From assembly GCA_025667525.1 (NCBI GenBank), contig CM046878.1, positions 100,951,237 to 101,015,236 of the forward strand: a stretch of DNA of 64,000 bases, written 5' to 3'. Numbering within the stretch: the first letter of the stretch is position 1; every line of letters begins with the position of its first letter. The DNA comes from Glebionis coronaria (lineage: Eukaryota; Streptophyta; Magnoliopsida; Asterales; Asteraceae). Made by a program: the position numbers and the translations under genes. Shown here piece after piece: positions 10,133-21,307 of this stretch. The notes beneath the pieces were generated by a model, which saw only the letters and a program-made list of their open reading frames with translations, did not search any database and had not been told where the DNA came from.

Positions 10133-11854
10133 TGAAATTAGGTTTTTTGCCCAGTATAAAAATTAAGTTCGTTAAACTGATCTTCTCGAATTGATTAAGG
10201 TTTAAGTGTGACTCAGTTGTTTTTTGTAGAAAAATAAGAAAGGTTTGGTTATCTATTCTACTTGAAAAGGTAAAAGCGAACCGAAATAAAAAATAAACTA
10301 AAGACAACTAATAAAAGAGCAATGCAAATATTTAAATGAAAACTAAAGCGAAACAATTAATAAAGATAAAGCTAAAAGACAAAAATTAAATAAAGACTGA
10401 AAAATAAAATGCGTGAAGTAATAAAAATAAGCTAAAAGACAAATACCAGAAAACTGTCACTTTTCTGAAAAAAATCAAAAACATAAAAATTACAAATCCA
10501 AGAAAAACAGCTCATCCGGAATAAATCCTTCATCCGGAATATTCCTTCATCCGGAAAAACACGCTCCTCCGGAATAATTGTTCATCCGGAATAACTCGTT
10601 CATCCGGAATAATTTCTCATTCGGAATAACTCGTTCATCCGGAATAAACCTTCATTCGGAATAATTATGCTGATTCGGAAAAAGGCTCATTCGGAATGTT
10701 GGCTTCTTTCGGAATACAGTTGCTCATCCGGAATATCTACTTCATCCGGAATAAAAAAGGTTCATCCGGAATATCTACTTCATCCGGAATAATCATACTA
10801 GTTCGGAATGTACCTTCATCCGGAATAAATCACTGATGCGGAAAAGAAGCTTCATTCGGAATATAAATTGGTTCGGAATAATGAACACTCATTCGGAATA
10901 TTCAGTTCATGAGGAATAAACCTTTTCCCGGAATAAATATGCTCATCCGGAATCTTTGCTTGATTCGGAATAAAAACTAAGAACACGTTGGTTCGGAATC
11001 TGGGGAATAGAAGAATAATACGAGGAACAAGGAGAAATAAAAAGGCACGAATTTTATCAAATCTAACCAAATTCAACCTAAAGATTAAACCAAAATAACC
11101 AATAAACATCAATAACAATAATCAATCAAAACAAATCAACCAAACTAACAAACAAAACAATACTCAATCAAAACCCACTTGATTAAAATTAAGAAAAACT
11201 CAAGAACATACCATAATCAAAAGTAAAGATTAAGAAAGAAAGGTAGAAGAAGATTAATTAAAAGCTTGATTAAAAAGCAAAGATTCAACAATAACAACTT
11301 TAAAGATTTAAGTTCTAAACATCAATCTAGAGAGAGAAAGCAATAAATCTAGAGAGAGAAACTACTCCTAATCTATCCTAATCTACTCCTAAGACTAACG
11401 AACCCTCTCCTAACAAATGAGGGTGGTATATATAGAAGAGGGGAGTGGTTGGTGGCTTCCTCCTTTCTTTCTTTTCTTCCGTCTCGTCTTTAAAGTCTCG
11501 ACTTTTGGCTCGGGATTTCTTTAAACTCGTCTTGAAATTTCTTCATAAATAAGACTTGAGTTCTTCGGCTTTATTAAACTTCAGTCTTTGGACTTTTTCT
11601 TCGATAAATCTTCAGAATAGGCCTTGGACTTCCGTTCTTTTTGCACTCTTGATTTCTTGACTTCGTCTTTTTTCTTTTTCTTTGATAAAAGCCCGTGAAA
11701 GCCCGTGTTTTCCTTCCTTTTCACATTTTGGTCCTAAAACACAACAAAAACACAAACTACGCATAATTCTGACATTTACGACATAAAATACACGTTATGG
11801 TCTCGTTTTCATTATAATTAAGTGGTAAAAGGATGGGTGTTTTCACACCTATCA
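10133..11854 (-). mobile_element. Ty3/gypsy-type 5' LTR, truncated element
   Basis: A 1,722-bp LTR on the minus strand, starting TGATAGGTGTGAAAACACCC (right edge 11854) and ending CCTAATTTCA (10133). It aligns along its whole length, inverted, with the solo LTR at 46108-47874: same first 40 bp, same cytosine-poor middle and a TATA box in the same place (CTATATATACC, about 11427-11437). The primer site lies immediately inside it. A few hundred bp of internal region remain and no pol is visible. The gypsy assignment rests on the primer site. Confidence 0.75.
10505..11000 (-). repeat. Array of CATCCGGAATAA units in a gypsy LTR
   Basis: About 28 copies of TCCGGAAT or TTCGGAAT (sense strand ATTCCGGATGA) at irregular 12-25 bp spacing. 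It lies about 430-930 bp downstream of the LTR's TATA box, so it would be in the transcribed leader. There are no identical spacers and no long repeat, so it is not CRISPR-like. Confidence 0.85.
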
Positions 11855-12310
11855 ATATCTCATCAATCAAACTATTGATTAGAGAAACCACAAAGAATGA
11901 AAGTAATCACGTGAAGTGAAAACCTTCGTTGACTTCAAAACGTGGGTGGAACACCAAAACGTTTACGAGGGTTCGCTATTTTCAAATCAAGAAAGTATAT
12001 ATGATACGTAATAATAATTTGGTTGGGAATCCCTTAATTAGCCCTCACTTTCTAAGTATGGACAAGCAAGCGGAGGAAACGAGGCGACGCAAAGCACTTA
12101 AAAGCCTTTTTCCTTTAGGTCGTGAAATACAACCGCCTTATACCCATCTTATTGTTTGTACTTATCGAGATTAAGCTTCTTAAAAATATTTATCTATTTT
12201 GCCTTTCTTTTCGTTTGAATTCGATAAACTCAATAATGACTGAACGCCTACTATTGAGGTGCATTTTCACACATATTTGGAGATACTTTGTATTTGATTG
12301 TACTACGTAA
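11855..12310. other. Flank between gypsy LTR and copia
   Basis: No gene recognised. The last 5 bp (12306-12310, CGTAA) are the left target duplication of the copia at 12311. Confidence 0.5.
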
Positions 12311-12829
12311 TGTTGATCCCAAACTCAGATCTTAAACCTTAGCTTGTTTAAGGGTTGTGATAGAAAGAATAAATTCAATCTAACACTAGAGAAACTTTGC
12401 AATATAAAGTAACTAAACAAGATGCGGAATATAGTGTTTAGCACAAGAACAAATGTTTAAATCAAACGTTGAACTTTAATATATCATAGATATACGAATA
12501 CCCAATAATGGTATTAGGTTTTACAAAACCTTAAAGTATGAAATGAAATGAATAGAGAAAGATGTATTTTACATGACAACCTAGTGAGTCCTTTTATAGC
12601 ATGAGAACTCACGTACAAGATCACTACTAACAAACTAGGAAACTATCTCGGAGTAGTAACTGAAATGCGTTATAATCTCTTCCAAGTTTATCTTAGTAGC
12701 AGGGTCTTTAACTTCAGTAGGGGGGCCATTCCCCCTGCCTTTGTTATTTAGCAAGGGGAACTTACTCTAGCAGGGGAAACTCTGACCAACCAGCAGGGGG
12801 GACTAACACTCTTATATTTATTCCCAATA
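12311..12829 (-). repeat. 3' LTR of the 12311-21307 copia
   Basis: The plus strand starts TGTTGATCCC and ends CCCAATA, where the partner ends TCCAACA. TATA-like CTATAAAAGG (minus strand) is at about 12591-12600. A polypurine tract TTTAGGGGAGGAT (minus) lies immediately inside at 12830-12842. Confidence 0.9.
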
Positions 12830-14120
12830 ATCCTCCCCTAAACTTGTGCTTTAGCCTAAAGACAGGTTTTTGAATAAATGCTAGTTGATGAGGATGCTTA
12901 CAAAGTTCCTGAAAAAGTTGACTATACATTAACCTTACCAAATCATAAGCAACATGTGCTTTAGCATCTACAATTAAGTCAGCATGTGTCAGCTTCTTTA
13001 AGGTCTCTTAAGTGAAAGGATAGTAACGATGATTAAGAAAATAAACACTTACACCTTCCATGGCTACCTCATAAACCCCAGAACTGGTAAACAACTTCCA
13101 ATACAGCAGATTTCCCCCATTCACTGCATCAAAGATGGAATCAAACATCTCATGCTCATACATCCTATGCATGCAGTCCCAAATCACCCAGTCTTTCTCT
13201 ACACCATCCAAAGTAGGAGGGTTTGCAGCAAATGTCTTCTTCAAAAGTTTCCATAGATCATCTAAGTCCTCACTATCTAAAGTTTGAAATAGCAGATCTA
13301 ACCTTAAGAATGTCTGTGTTGTATTGTCAGCTCTTGTAAGCTTCCACCATCACATCCCCTTGTGTTCATAAACAGCATACTCTACTACGGCATACTTCTT
13401 CCCAAACTCACTTGGTGGGATTTCATCATTCTCTTGCATAATTAGCTGCTTATCTATTTCTTCATTGGAGGGATGCTTAGTTTCCTTAGTAACTATACCA
13501 ACCTTTTCCATCCTTTTTAATCTTTTGGCTGCTCTTTGTGCATTGAGAACATATTTCTCAATTGCTAGAAAAGTTACACCTGCTTGGGATGATGCACCTG
13601 CTTGGGATGATGCACCTGCTTGTGTTGTTTCCACTGCTATTCCTTCAGCCTTTCTTTTTCTGGACTCCCTAGCTATCTGCATCACCTCATTTTGCCTCAT
13701 GAGATACTCAACCTCTTCAGGAGTGTTTATACCTATGAAGTCATCCACATTAGTCTTTTTTAGAACTGGTCTAACTGCCTTCTCTATATCCTCAAAAGTC
13801 ATGTTTTTGAAGTGAGCATCAGTCCACCTCTTGTGTCTTTTGAGCATAACCTTGTAGTGTTCCAGCCTCCCCTTTTTAGACCTCAAATACTTTTCCTTCT
13901 GAATCTGACTCATCTTTCTTTCCAGATATTCCTTTTGATAATTAAAAACCAAAAGAGTCAGTTCATACTTGTCTTCTAAAGGAGCATTCACCAAATCCTT
14001 TTCCCATTGATCTAGAAATTCTTTCACATGAGGTACCCTTTCATCTAGTTCCCTATACATAATTTCAACTTGTTTAAGCATTTCTTTGGGCCTCATTTGT
14101 TGCAATCTCTGTTCTTGCAT
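12830..14120 (-). pseudogene. Accessory ORF, C-terminal part
   Basis: 256 codons (14120-13350) are Lys/Glu-rich and largely helical, with HFKNMTFEDIEKAVRPVL and NTPEEVEYLMRQNEVMQIAR. Decayed continuation frames include LTRADNTTQTFLRLDLLF, WDCMHRMYEHEMFDSIFD and VYEVAMEGVSVYFLNHRYYPF, ending against the polypurine tract. The FxGMSYDDI-like and VHxLxMDG-like patterns match the C terminus of the same Asteraceae copia accessory ORF (recalled). No known catalytic motif is seen. Confidence 0.6.
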
Positions 14121-14129
14121 GTGTAGCTC

Positions 14130-14905
14130 TTATTCTTGAAGTCTTAGAGCTACATGTTCATCATATTCTTCTTGAGCCCTTAGTTGTTCATACGTTTTGT
14201 GCTTGTACTTTCTCTTGGGCTGTTCAATCATCTTCCCCTTTCCTTTGTCTATTAGATCCACTGCTGGTTTTGCTTTGGGTGCAGCTTCACCAATTTTTAT
14301 CCCCTTCTGAGCTGGTTGCCTTCTGTTCTTTCTAACAAATGTTTGAGTAATAGGTTTAGCAGTGGAAGGACTTACATCAGGGGGATCAACTTTAGCAGGG
14401 GAAACTTTTGTAGAAGCAGGGGCTTCTTCTTGATTGTCCATATTCAGCAAGGCTTGGGCAATATCTTTTGTAGCACTCCCCTTATCACTTCCTTTCTCAT
14501 CACTTGCCATCTTTTCTTGTCATAGTTCCTGTCCACTAGGAAATGCATACCACTGAGTAGATTCATCTATGTGAGGAACTTCCTCCCCTTTGGAAGCATC
14601 CTCATCTGTAGAGATAACAAGCTTATGCTTTCTCCTCCCCTCAAGTGTAGCAAGTCTGGTCTCCAAATTGTTGATAACCAGACCTTGCTTTTTGACAGTT
14701 TATACAAGTTGTGCATTTTGCTCTTGCAAGCTAATGCACATATTCGTCAATTCCAAGATGGATAGTGGTTTCAGTCTGCTCTCAACTCTAGGAGGAGATT
14801 TCTCCCTGTTAGGACCATTGGAATAGTTAATTGTAATAGGTAGACTAGGAGGTATGTAGTTCCTCCTGGTCATAGTAGTAGTAGGAGCAAGTCGTGCTCC
14901 TGGTC
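14130..14905 (-). pseudogene. Accessory ORF, middle part
   Basis: This continues after the insertion as TTTMTRRNYIPPSLP and a coiled coil (ILELTNMCISLQEQNAQL, stop, LVINNLETRLATLEGRRK), then 126 codons (14510-14130) that are Ala/Pro/Lys-rich with KGKGKMIEQPKRKYKHK. At least two stops interrupt it. The low-complexity basic linker offers no enzymatic clue. Confidence 0.55.
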
Positions 14906-14910
14906 CTAGT

Positions 14911-15256
14911 TAAAGTCAAACTTTATTATTTATTTATTATTCTGTTAGGATATGCATGAGATATGTTAGGAAAGGATATGCATATCAGTTTTACACGTTT
15001 TGTTTAATGATGTTTTAGGGTTTCCTTGTAGTATAAAAGGAACCTTAGGCAGAAGGGTTAGAGACACCTTCATTAAACGTAATTCTAGTCATTATCAATA
15101 TTAGAAATCCTTAGAAAGGATCAAGTCATTATAGTTATTCTGTTCTTCTTTACAGTATTTGTATTCCGCACTTATATTGTGTATAGAGTCTCTCTGTGAA
15201 TAGACTTGTGATTACAGAAGTCGTTCACCGTTCCTGACAGGCTGCAAGATCCACAT
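14911..15256 (+). mobile_element. 346-bp insertion with TATA box, solo-LTR-like
   Basis: It is flanked by a 5-bp direct repeat CTAGT (14906-14910 and 15257-15261). Removing it joins the accessory ORF into a continuous frame (GVLGPLGPGARLAP). Inside are a copia-like TGTTAGGATATG at 14943 and a TATA-like AGTATAAAAGG near 15030. The ends (TTAAAG / CCACAT) are not canonical TG...CA, so the class is uncertain. Confidence 0.5.
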
Positions 15257-16231
15257 CTAGTGGACCCAACACTCCCCTTTTTTAGTATCACTGAGTGTGG
15301 GAGAGGACTTACTTATGGTGTCACTATCCTGCTCATCCCTTGGGGATGAGACAGTAGTGGCAGCGAAACCGTCAGTGTGGTCCAACCTTTTGGAGACTCT
15401 ACTCTCTGCTACTTTTGAAGATTCACCAGGCAAGGGAGACCTGACAAACCTGGTTTTGGTTCTCCTCTCATGTTGTGGGTTGGCAGGGGGAAGTTGACTG
15501 GCAGGGGTATCTCTAGCAAGGGCATCAACAAGAGGGGCTTGGGCTGCTCTTGGTTTGGAAGCAGCTTCTCTTCTGATCTGGTCCATCATGATTGGTGTAA
15601 GGGGAACTGCCCTGCCAGAAAACTGTGGGGAAGGTATTGCAAGAGTTGTGAATAGTTTGGTTGTATGGGGGTTAGCTTCAAAATAGTCCTTGTGACGAAT
15701 TTTACCATGTTGCCTCATATCCAGCAAAATTTCAACAAACCTTGGATACATACAAAATTTTGAATGACTTGAAACATTTTTGACCATTCGTTCAAAAATC
15801 ATTTGAGAAAAACAATATTTTCTACTTGTTGCCAAGCAAATCAGGGCAGAAGCAACTTGACTCCCAAATTCATTAAAAGCGGTAGTTTTTGATGTTAAGC
15901 ATTGCAAAATAGTATGAATTAAAAACTTCCAATGAGGTGCAAACTGACCTTTAGCAAACTTACATTTTTTATCAACAAAAATGTTGTACCCCAAGTTTGT
16001 AAGACCCTCAAAAATTTCAGCCTCTTTGAAAGCAACCACCCCACCCTCATCATTCAAGACTAATTTGTCTCGAATGGAGGCAGGTGTAACAATTGCCTCT
16101 AGGACAATCAATTCTTTTCCAAATGATACTACATGACTGAGGGATGGATGCTGATGAGCTGAATGCAGCTCTGAATAACTTGGACCTCCATTTCTAATTA
16201 TTCTGCTTGGTGCTGGATATGAGTGGACCAA
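15257..16231 (-). pseudogene. Accessory ORF of Asteraceae-type copia, N-terminal part
   Basis: 324 codons from MVHSYPAPSR, overlapping the integrase end in another frame. The conserved block (residues about 55-200) includes LVLNDEGGVVAFKEAEIFEG, FAPHWKFLIHTILQCL and MYPRFVEILLDM. It matches an ORF I recall downstream of RNase H in many Asteraceae copia elements, where it is annotated as hypothetical. Its role is unknown. The position after pol is where env-like genes sit, but I see no signal peptide or membrane segment. A 346-bp insertion at 14911-15256 breaks it. Confidence 0.65.
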
Positions 16232-17324
16232 CAGTGATAGGTGAAGCTAAGGAAATGAGTGGGGATTCTCTTTCTTCATCATTAACATCATTGACAGTTG
16301 GTTCTTTATTATCAGGGGAAACATTTGGTCTAGTAGGGGAATCCTGGATTCCACTGCTTTCAGCCATTCCCCTGCTTTTAGGAATTGACTTAGCAGGGGA
16401 AGGGATTGACTGCTCCTTCCTTTGAGATGTGTCATCTTCTTCACCTGTTTTTGTAGCAGCATCATCAATGGGAAACAATGAGGGTACAGTCATGTACCTC
16501 ATTGGTGGATTCTCCACAATAGTTGGTTCTTTTGTACCTGAAATGTTAGTATTCTGCAAAGAAACAGGCACATAATTCATGGATTTTGAAAGTACTTCAA
16601 TGTCAAAGAACCAATTAGGACCTGTTTGTACATCTTCAGACTTGTCTTCAAGAAAATCTACATGGAGATTTTCTGTCACTTTGCTTGTCTTCTTGTTGAA
16701 GACCCTATATCCCTTGTTGTTTAATGAATAACCAATAAAGTACCCATCATCCCTTTTTTCATTGAACTTGCCTAAATTGTCAATTGTGTTCAGAATGATC
16801 ACATGACATCCAAAAGGTCTAAAGAAGTCAATCAAAGGGGGTCTGCCATTGAACAGCTGATAAGGGATCTTGTTGTGTGCCTTTACCACCAAGGCCCTGT
16901 TTTGAACATAACAAGCAGTGGCTACAACTTCAGCCCAAAAGATAACTAGAAGCTTGGAATCAGATAGGATAGTCCCTGCAGCTTCAATAAGTGTCATGTT
17001 TCTTCTTTCTGCAACTCCATTTTGTTGAGGTGTTCTTGCTATACTGTATTCCCTCTTTATTCCTTTGTTTGTGCAAAAAGTGCCCAGCTTCTTGTTTCTG
17101 AACTCACCACCATTGTCAGATCTCATGGTTACTATCTTCATACTTTTGGAAAGTTCAATTTGATTGATAAACCCTATGAGTACATCTGTTGTGTCTCTCT
17201 TTTCAAACAGAAAGAATGTCCATGTGAACCTTAAAAAATCATCAGTAATCACCAGGCAGTACCATTTCTTCATTATGCTTGCCATAGAAGTAGGACCAAA
17301 CAGATCCATGTGTAGTAATTCCAA
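16194..17324 (-). pseudogene. Copia integrase
   Basis: 376 open codons starting MELLHMDLFGPTSMASI. The catalytic D,D,E are visible in LVITDDFLRF, MRSDNGGEF and NGVAERRNMTL. The C-terminal tail (WFFDIEVLSKSMNYVPV) is typical of the region just before reverse transcriptase, but then a Ser/Pro-rich linker leads to a stop at 16194 with no RT. Integrase inserts element cDNA into chromosomes. The domain itself looks intact, but it has no complete polyprotein context. Confidence 0.85.
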
Positions 17325-17464
17325 TGGCTTGGTAGTGGACAGGCTTGTTTTTTATTTGCAAGAGGCTCTGTATTGCTTCCCTTTCAAGCATGCAACACAA
17401 GTATGATCATTGGAAAAGGACTTGGAAGGAAGACCATGAACAAGATTGTACTTGACCAGCTTGT

Positions 17465-17930
17465 TCATGTTCTTGAAGTTAAGATGACAAGTCTTCTATG
17501 CCATTTCTTGCATTCATCAACTGATGCTTTGGCAATGAAACAACTTTCATTGTCTTGAAGAGAGATGTCCTTTAGATCAATTGTGTACATATTCTTCTGT
17601 CTTGGAGTTCTGAGCACAATAGGAGTGTTTGGTGGTAAGACAAATTCCTTCCCCAACACAAGACATTCAGTATCAGTAAACAGGACAAAATTCTTGTTAT
17701 CAGTCATCTGGGACACACTAAAGAGGTTGTACTTTAGCTCTTTCACCAAGTAGACATTATCAAATGTCATCCCATTGGTGAAAATAGTTCCTTTTCCTGT
17801 GATTATTCCATGCCCATCTCTAAAAGAAACACCATCATTATCATGCAGGGGAACAAAGTTAGACAGATAGGATTTATGTCCAGTCATGCTCCTTTTGAGC
17901 ATCCACTATCCCAATAGGCTTTATCATTCC
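17465..17930 (-). pseudogene. Copia protease remnant and GAG pre-integrase
   Basis: The decayed sequence at about 17910-17930 encodes YWDSGCSK, the aspartic protease DSG motif. The frame then runs through LVKELKYNLFSVSQMTD and FTDTECLVLGKEFVLP to ASVDECKKWHRRL, the start of the HHCC pre-integrase domain, before losing frame near 17470. Integrase begins about 140 bp later in another frame. Confidence 0.75.
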
Positions 17931-18247
17931 TGGTCTGCTTTGTTACCTACAAAAAGAAAAACAATTTAGTTTCTCTGGGGACCCAAGCCATTACAAACTT
18001 AGATCTACCTCGTGTATCAATGTAAGATAACTTGTCAAAGACTAGAGATACACCATTGGATTGAGTACCCCTTTTGGGTACCCAAACCTAACGAGCTGAG
18101 GCTTTCACAACTTTTCCCCATCTTCCCATGTTTCTAGAGGGCAAAACTTTACTAGCAGGGGATACCCTAGACTTAGTAGGGGAATCCCTATGCTTAGCAG
18201 AGGGAATCCATATTTTGTTTTGGCCTCTATTATTGTGTTGGTAGGGT

Positions 18248-19456
18248 CTATAGACAGATATATGCAATATGAGGTGCTGGTTTGGTCATGTAAGAGCTAG
18301 ACTTGGGACATACATCATTCACCTTTCTTAATGCAGGAACTAAATATTTATTAGATACCTTGTTTCTCAGAGCAGGGGCAACATACTTAGCAGGGGAAAA
18401 AGATTTTTCCCCTGCATTCAAGAGAATGGCTTTTGGTTGCATATCCTTTAAAGGATTTGCAGCCACCACTTCCATTAGTGCCTGACAGTCTTGATAAGTG
18501 TGATCAAAACTGCCATATATGAAACAAGGTTTGGTGTTTATCACAAAGTCCTCTCCTAATTGATGAGACTTTTGGTCATTCCAATTTCTCTGATTACCTC
18601 TAATAGGCCTATACATACCAGCATATTTAACAGTAGTCTTAGAGGGCTTTGATCCTGATTTAGATATGTTGGAAGTTCTTGATGAACTACTCTTAGAACT
18701 TGAATCACTTCCAAATAATCCTTCTCTTGAAAAGAGAACAGGTTTATCTATTTTCCATTGTTTTAAAGCAATTTGTTCCTTTTCAAAGTCCCTAACAACA
18801 CTAGTTTTCACTAGTGATTCTTCTGTTTCTAGATTGTTTGGTATGTATGCATTTAAGTCAAATTCAATATCTTCCTGCTTTTTGAAACAAGAAAGACCAG
18901 CCCAAGACAAATCTTTTCCAGGGAATGGTGCATGTATATTGGCAGGTGGTGGTGGAATAGTAGCATGCTCATTTTTGACACCAAAACCTGTTTTATTCCT
19001 AGGAGACTGCCCAATTTTAACTGCTTTAGTTAAATCTTTAGCAGCTTTTCCAAAATTTTCAACAGTTTGTTCATCTATCTTTTTGTTAGACCTAAAAACT
19101 TCTAATTCAGCAGTTAATTCCTTAATGGAATCATTATTTTCTTTAGCATCTCTCTCTAATACGATAATATGATCTCTGTAATCATTTTCTCTTTGTTTAT
19201 ACTCTCTTATGGTGGACTCTAGCTGTTCTAAAGCACGTTTGTAGTTATCAAGGTCAATATCACAATTTATGTAATAACCTTTTAACTTTTTTATTTGATC
19301 ATTCAATGACTCAATATTTTTTCTACAAGCTTTATTACAATATGAATCATCATATACCTCATTGTCTGAACTAGAGCTTGACATAGCCATAAGAGCAAAA
19401 TCTTCCTCTTTCTCTTCAGCAAATAATGCTTGATTTCTTTCAACACCCTCTGTCAT
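18248..19456 (-). pseudogene. Copia polyprotein spacer with coiled coil and second zinc-knuckle-like motif
   Basis: 402 open codons. An acidic N terminus (EEKEEDFALMAMSSSSSDNE) precedes a long coiled coil (about residues 45-130). A Ser-rich basic region and then CFIYGSFDHTYQDC follow, a second knuckle-like motif whose second Cys is Tyr. The order gag, knuckle, coiled coil, second knuckle, protease matches Asteraceae copia polyproteins of this type (recalled). It stops at 18248 and the next 340 bp are decayed linker. Confidence 0.7.
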
Positions 19457-19462
19457 AGCACT

Positions 19463-20761
19463 CTAGTCCCATCCACCTGCTCCATCTATCCCTTGCATGG
19501 CTACCATAGCCTTAACACCAGAATCATCATCCTTGCTTTCCTTCCTATAGTTGCTTCCATTCTTTGGCCCTCTGTAGTCCCTAGCAAAATGGCCTCTCTT
19601 ACCACAGTTGTAGCATTCCACCTTTGATTTGTCAAATCCAGCTACATCAGAAGGATTTATGGAAATCTTTTTCCCATATTTCTTGTAAAATCTGTTGGCC
19701 CTCATGCTGAGTAGAGCCATGTTCCACTTTATGTCCATCTCCTCCAGTCCTTGCTTACTGATTTGATTCAGATCTTCATGTAACATAGTAGATCCTTGTG
19801 ATCCTTGGGATGCTATGAAAGCACAAGCAGTGTCAAGGCTGAATGTTGCAGGCCTTTCTTCATCATAAGATGATCCAGATCTTATAGCAGGGGGATGGGT
19901 AGCAGGGGAAACTTTAATCCCACTGCCTTTGGAGATTCCACTGCTATGAGATATGAAGGCCATGTTAGTAGGGGAATCAGCAGATACACTTGAATTAGTG
20001 GGGATGGTTCCTAATGACTTCATCTGATTGACTACTGGCTCAAAAACTTTGAAGTTATTGTATATGTCGTCAATGTTCTTGTCATCTATGTCATCCCTAT
20101 TCTGCCACATGGCTTTGTAGAAAAACCATTCTTTCTGAAGGCTGTTGAGGAATCTGGTATTCACCTGTTCTCTTGTCACTTCTATTTCAAAGAACTCCAA
20201 CTGAGCAACCATATATTGAAACCTATTGTAGATAGCACCAATTGCTTCATCACCAATTGCTTTAAAAGAAGCAAATTGATCAAGCATTTGATTCTTTTTC
20301 TTCTTCTTTGTAGCCTCATTCCTTCCAAATGTTTTGCCTATTTCTTCCCAGAGTTCCTCGGCTGTCTTATACTTTCCGAACCTTAGCTGATGTCTATCAG
20401 GTAGAGCCAATAGCAAAGAATTGTGAGCCCTGACATCATGCCTTCTTGCTAGTATCTCCTTGTCAGCAAGAGTAGCAGACTTCTTCTTGCTGTCACCTTT
20501 GGAGCTTTCACCTTTTTATTCTCCCTTATCTTTTTCTTAAACTGGTATAGTCTTGGAAAATTGATCATTAAACTCTGTGATCTCCCATATAACATAGTCT
20601 TCCATCTTGAGGTATTGTTGAATCCTGAACTCCCATAATTCAAAATTTTCAGGATCCAGAATGGGTAGTTTGAGAGAGTTGTTGTTGGTTGAGGTTGAAT
20701 GAGAATCTGAAGACATGGTTGATGTTGGTTGTGAGAGATGTTTTGTTCTTGGTTTAATCAA
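19463..20761 (-). pseudogene. Copia gag (DUF4219/UBN2-like) with damaged zinc knuckle
   Basis: The start MSSDSHSTSTNNNSLKLP lies shortly downstream of the primer site, followed by WEFRIQQYLKMEDYVIW. After frameshifts near 20540 and 20430 the frame from 20416 gives the UBN2 core (LRFGKYKTAEELWEEIGKTF, VTREQVNTRFLNSL). The knuckle reads CYNCGKRGHFARDY, where the fourth ligand, normally Cys, is Tyr. Gag would coat element RNA. The lost ligand and frameshifts argue against function. Confidence 0.8.
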
Positions 20762-20771
20762 AGTTTCTCAA

Positions 20772-20786
20772 CTAGCTCTGATACCA
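20772..20786 (-). promoter_or_regulatory. Primer binding site (tRNA-iMet)
   Basis: The minus strand reads TGGTATCAGAGCTAG two bases inside the 5' LTR, a perfect match to the plant copia primer site. Confidence 0.9.
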
Positions 20787-20788
20787 CT

Positions 20789-21307
20789 TGTTGATCCCAA
20801 ACTCAGCTCTTAAACCTTAGCTTGTTTAAAAGTTGTCATAGAAATAATAAATTCAATCTAACACTAGAGAAACTTTGCAATATAAATTAACTAAACAAGA
20901 TGTGAAATATAGTGTTTAGCACAAGAACAAATTTTTAAATCAAACGTTGAACTTTAATATATCATAGATATACGAATACCCAATAATGGTATTAGGGTTT
21001 ACAAAACCTTAAAGTATGAAATGTAATGAACAGAGAAAGATGTATTTTACATGACAACCTAGTGAGTCCTTTTATAGAACAAGAACTCACGTACAAGATC
21101 ACTACTAACAAACAAGGAAACTATCTCGGAGTAGTAACTGAAACGCGTTATAATCTCTTCCAAGTTTATCTTAGTAGCAGGGTCTTTGACTTTAGCAGGG
21201 GGACCAATCCCCCTGCCTTTGTTATTTAGCAGGGGGAACTTACTCTAGCAGGGGAAACTCTGACCTACCAGCAGAGGGAACTAACTCTCTTATATTTATT
21301 TCCAACA
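20789..21307 (-). repeat. 5' LTR of the 12311-21307 copia
   Basis: Same length (519 bp) as the partner LTR, with scattered substitutions. It is followed on the minus strand by the primer site. Confidence 0.9.

Larger units (their letters stand above)
12311..21307 (-). mobile_element. Ty1/copia element with both LTRs, lacking RT/RNase H
   Basis: Two 519-bp LTRs (12311-12829 and 20789-21307) flanked by a perfect 5-bp duplication CGTAA (12306-12310 and 21308-21312). Minus-strand order: LTR, primer site, gag, spacer with second knuckle, protease remnant, integrase, accessory ORF, polypurine tract, LTR. No reverse transcriptase or RNase H sequence lies between integrase (ending about 16194) and the accessory ORF (from 16231). 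Many frameshifts and stops are present. It could move only with proteins supplied in trans. Confidence 0.9.

Noticed and set aside
10505..11000. Possible CRISPR array
   Set aside because: Units are only about 10-12 bp with variable spacing, in eukaryotic retrotransposon LTR sequence; no cas genes.
14943..15271. Solo LTR with TG...CA ends TGTTAGG ... CCAACA
   Set aside because: These ends leave no target duplication and do not restore the interrupted ORF. The 14911-15256 boundaries with CTAGT fit better.
15297..15497. Plus-strand ORFs opposite the accessory ORF
   Set aside because: Antisense to a recognisable copia reading frame, with no independent features.
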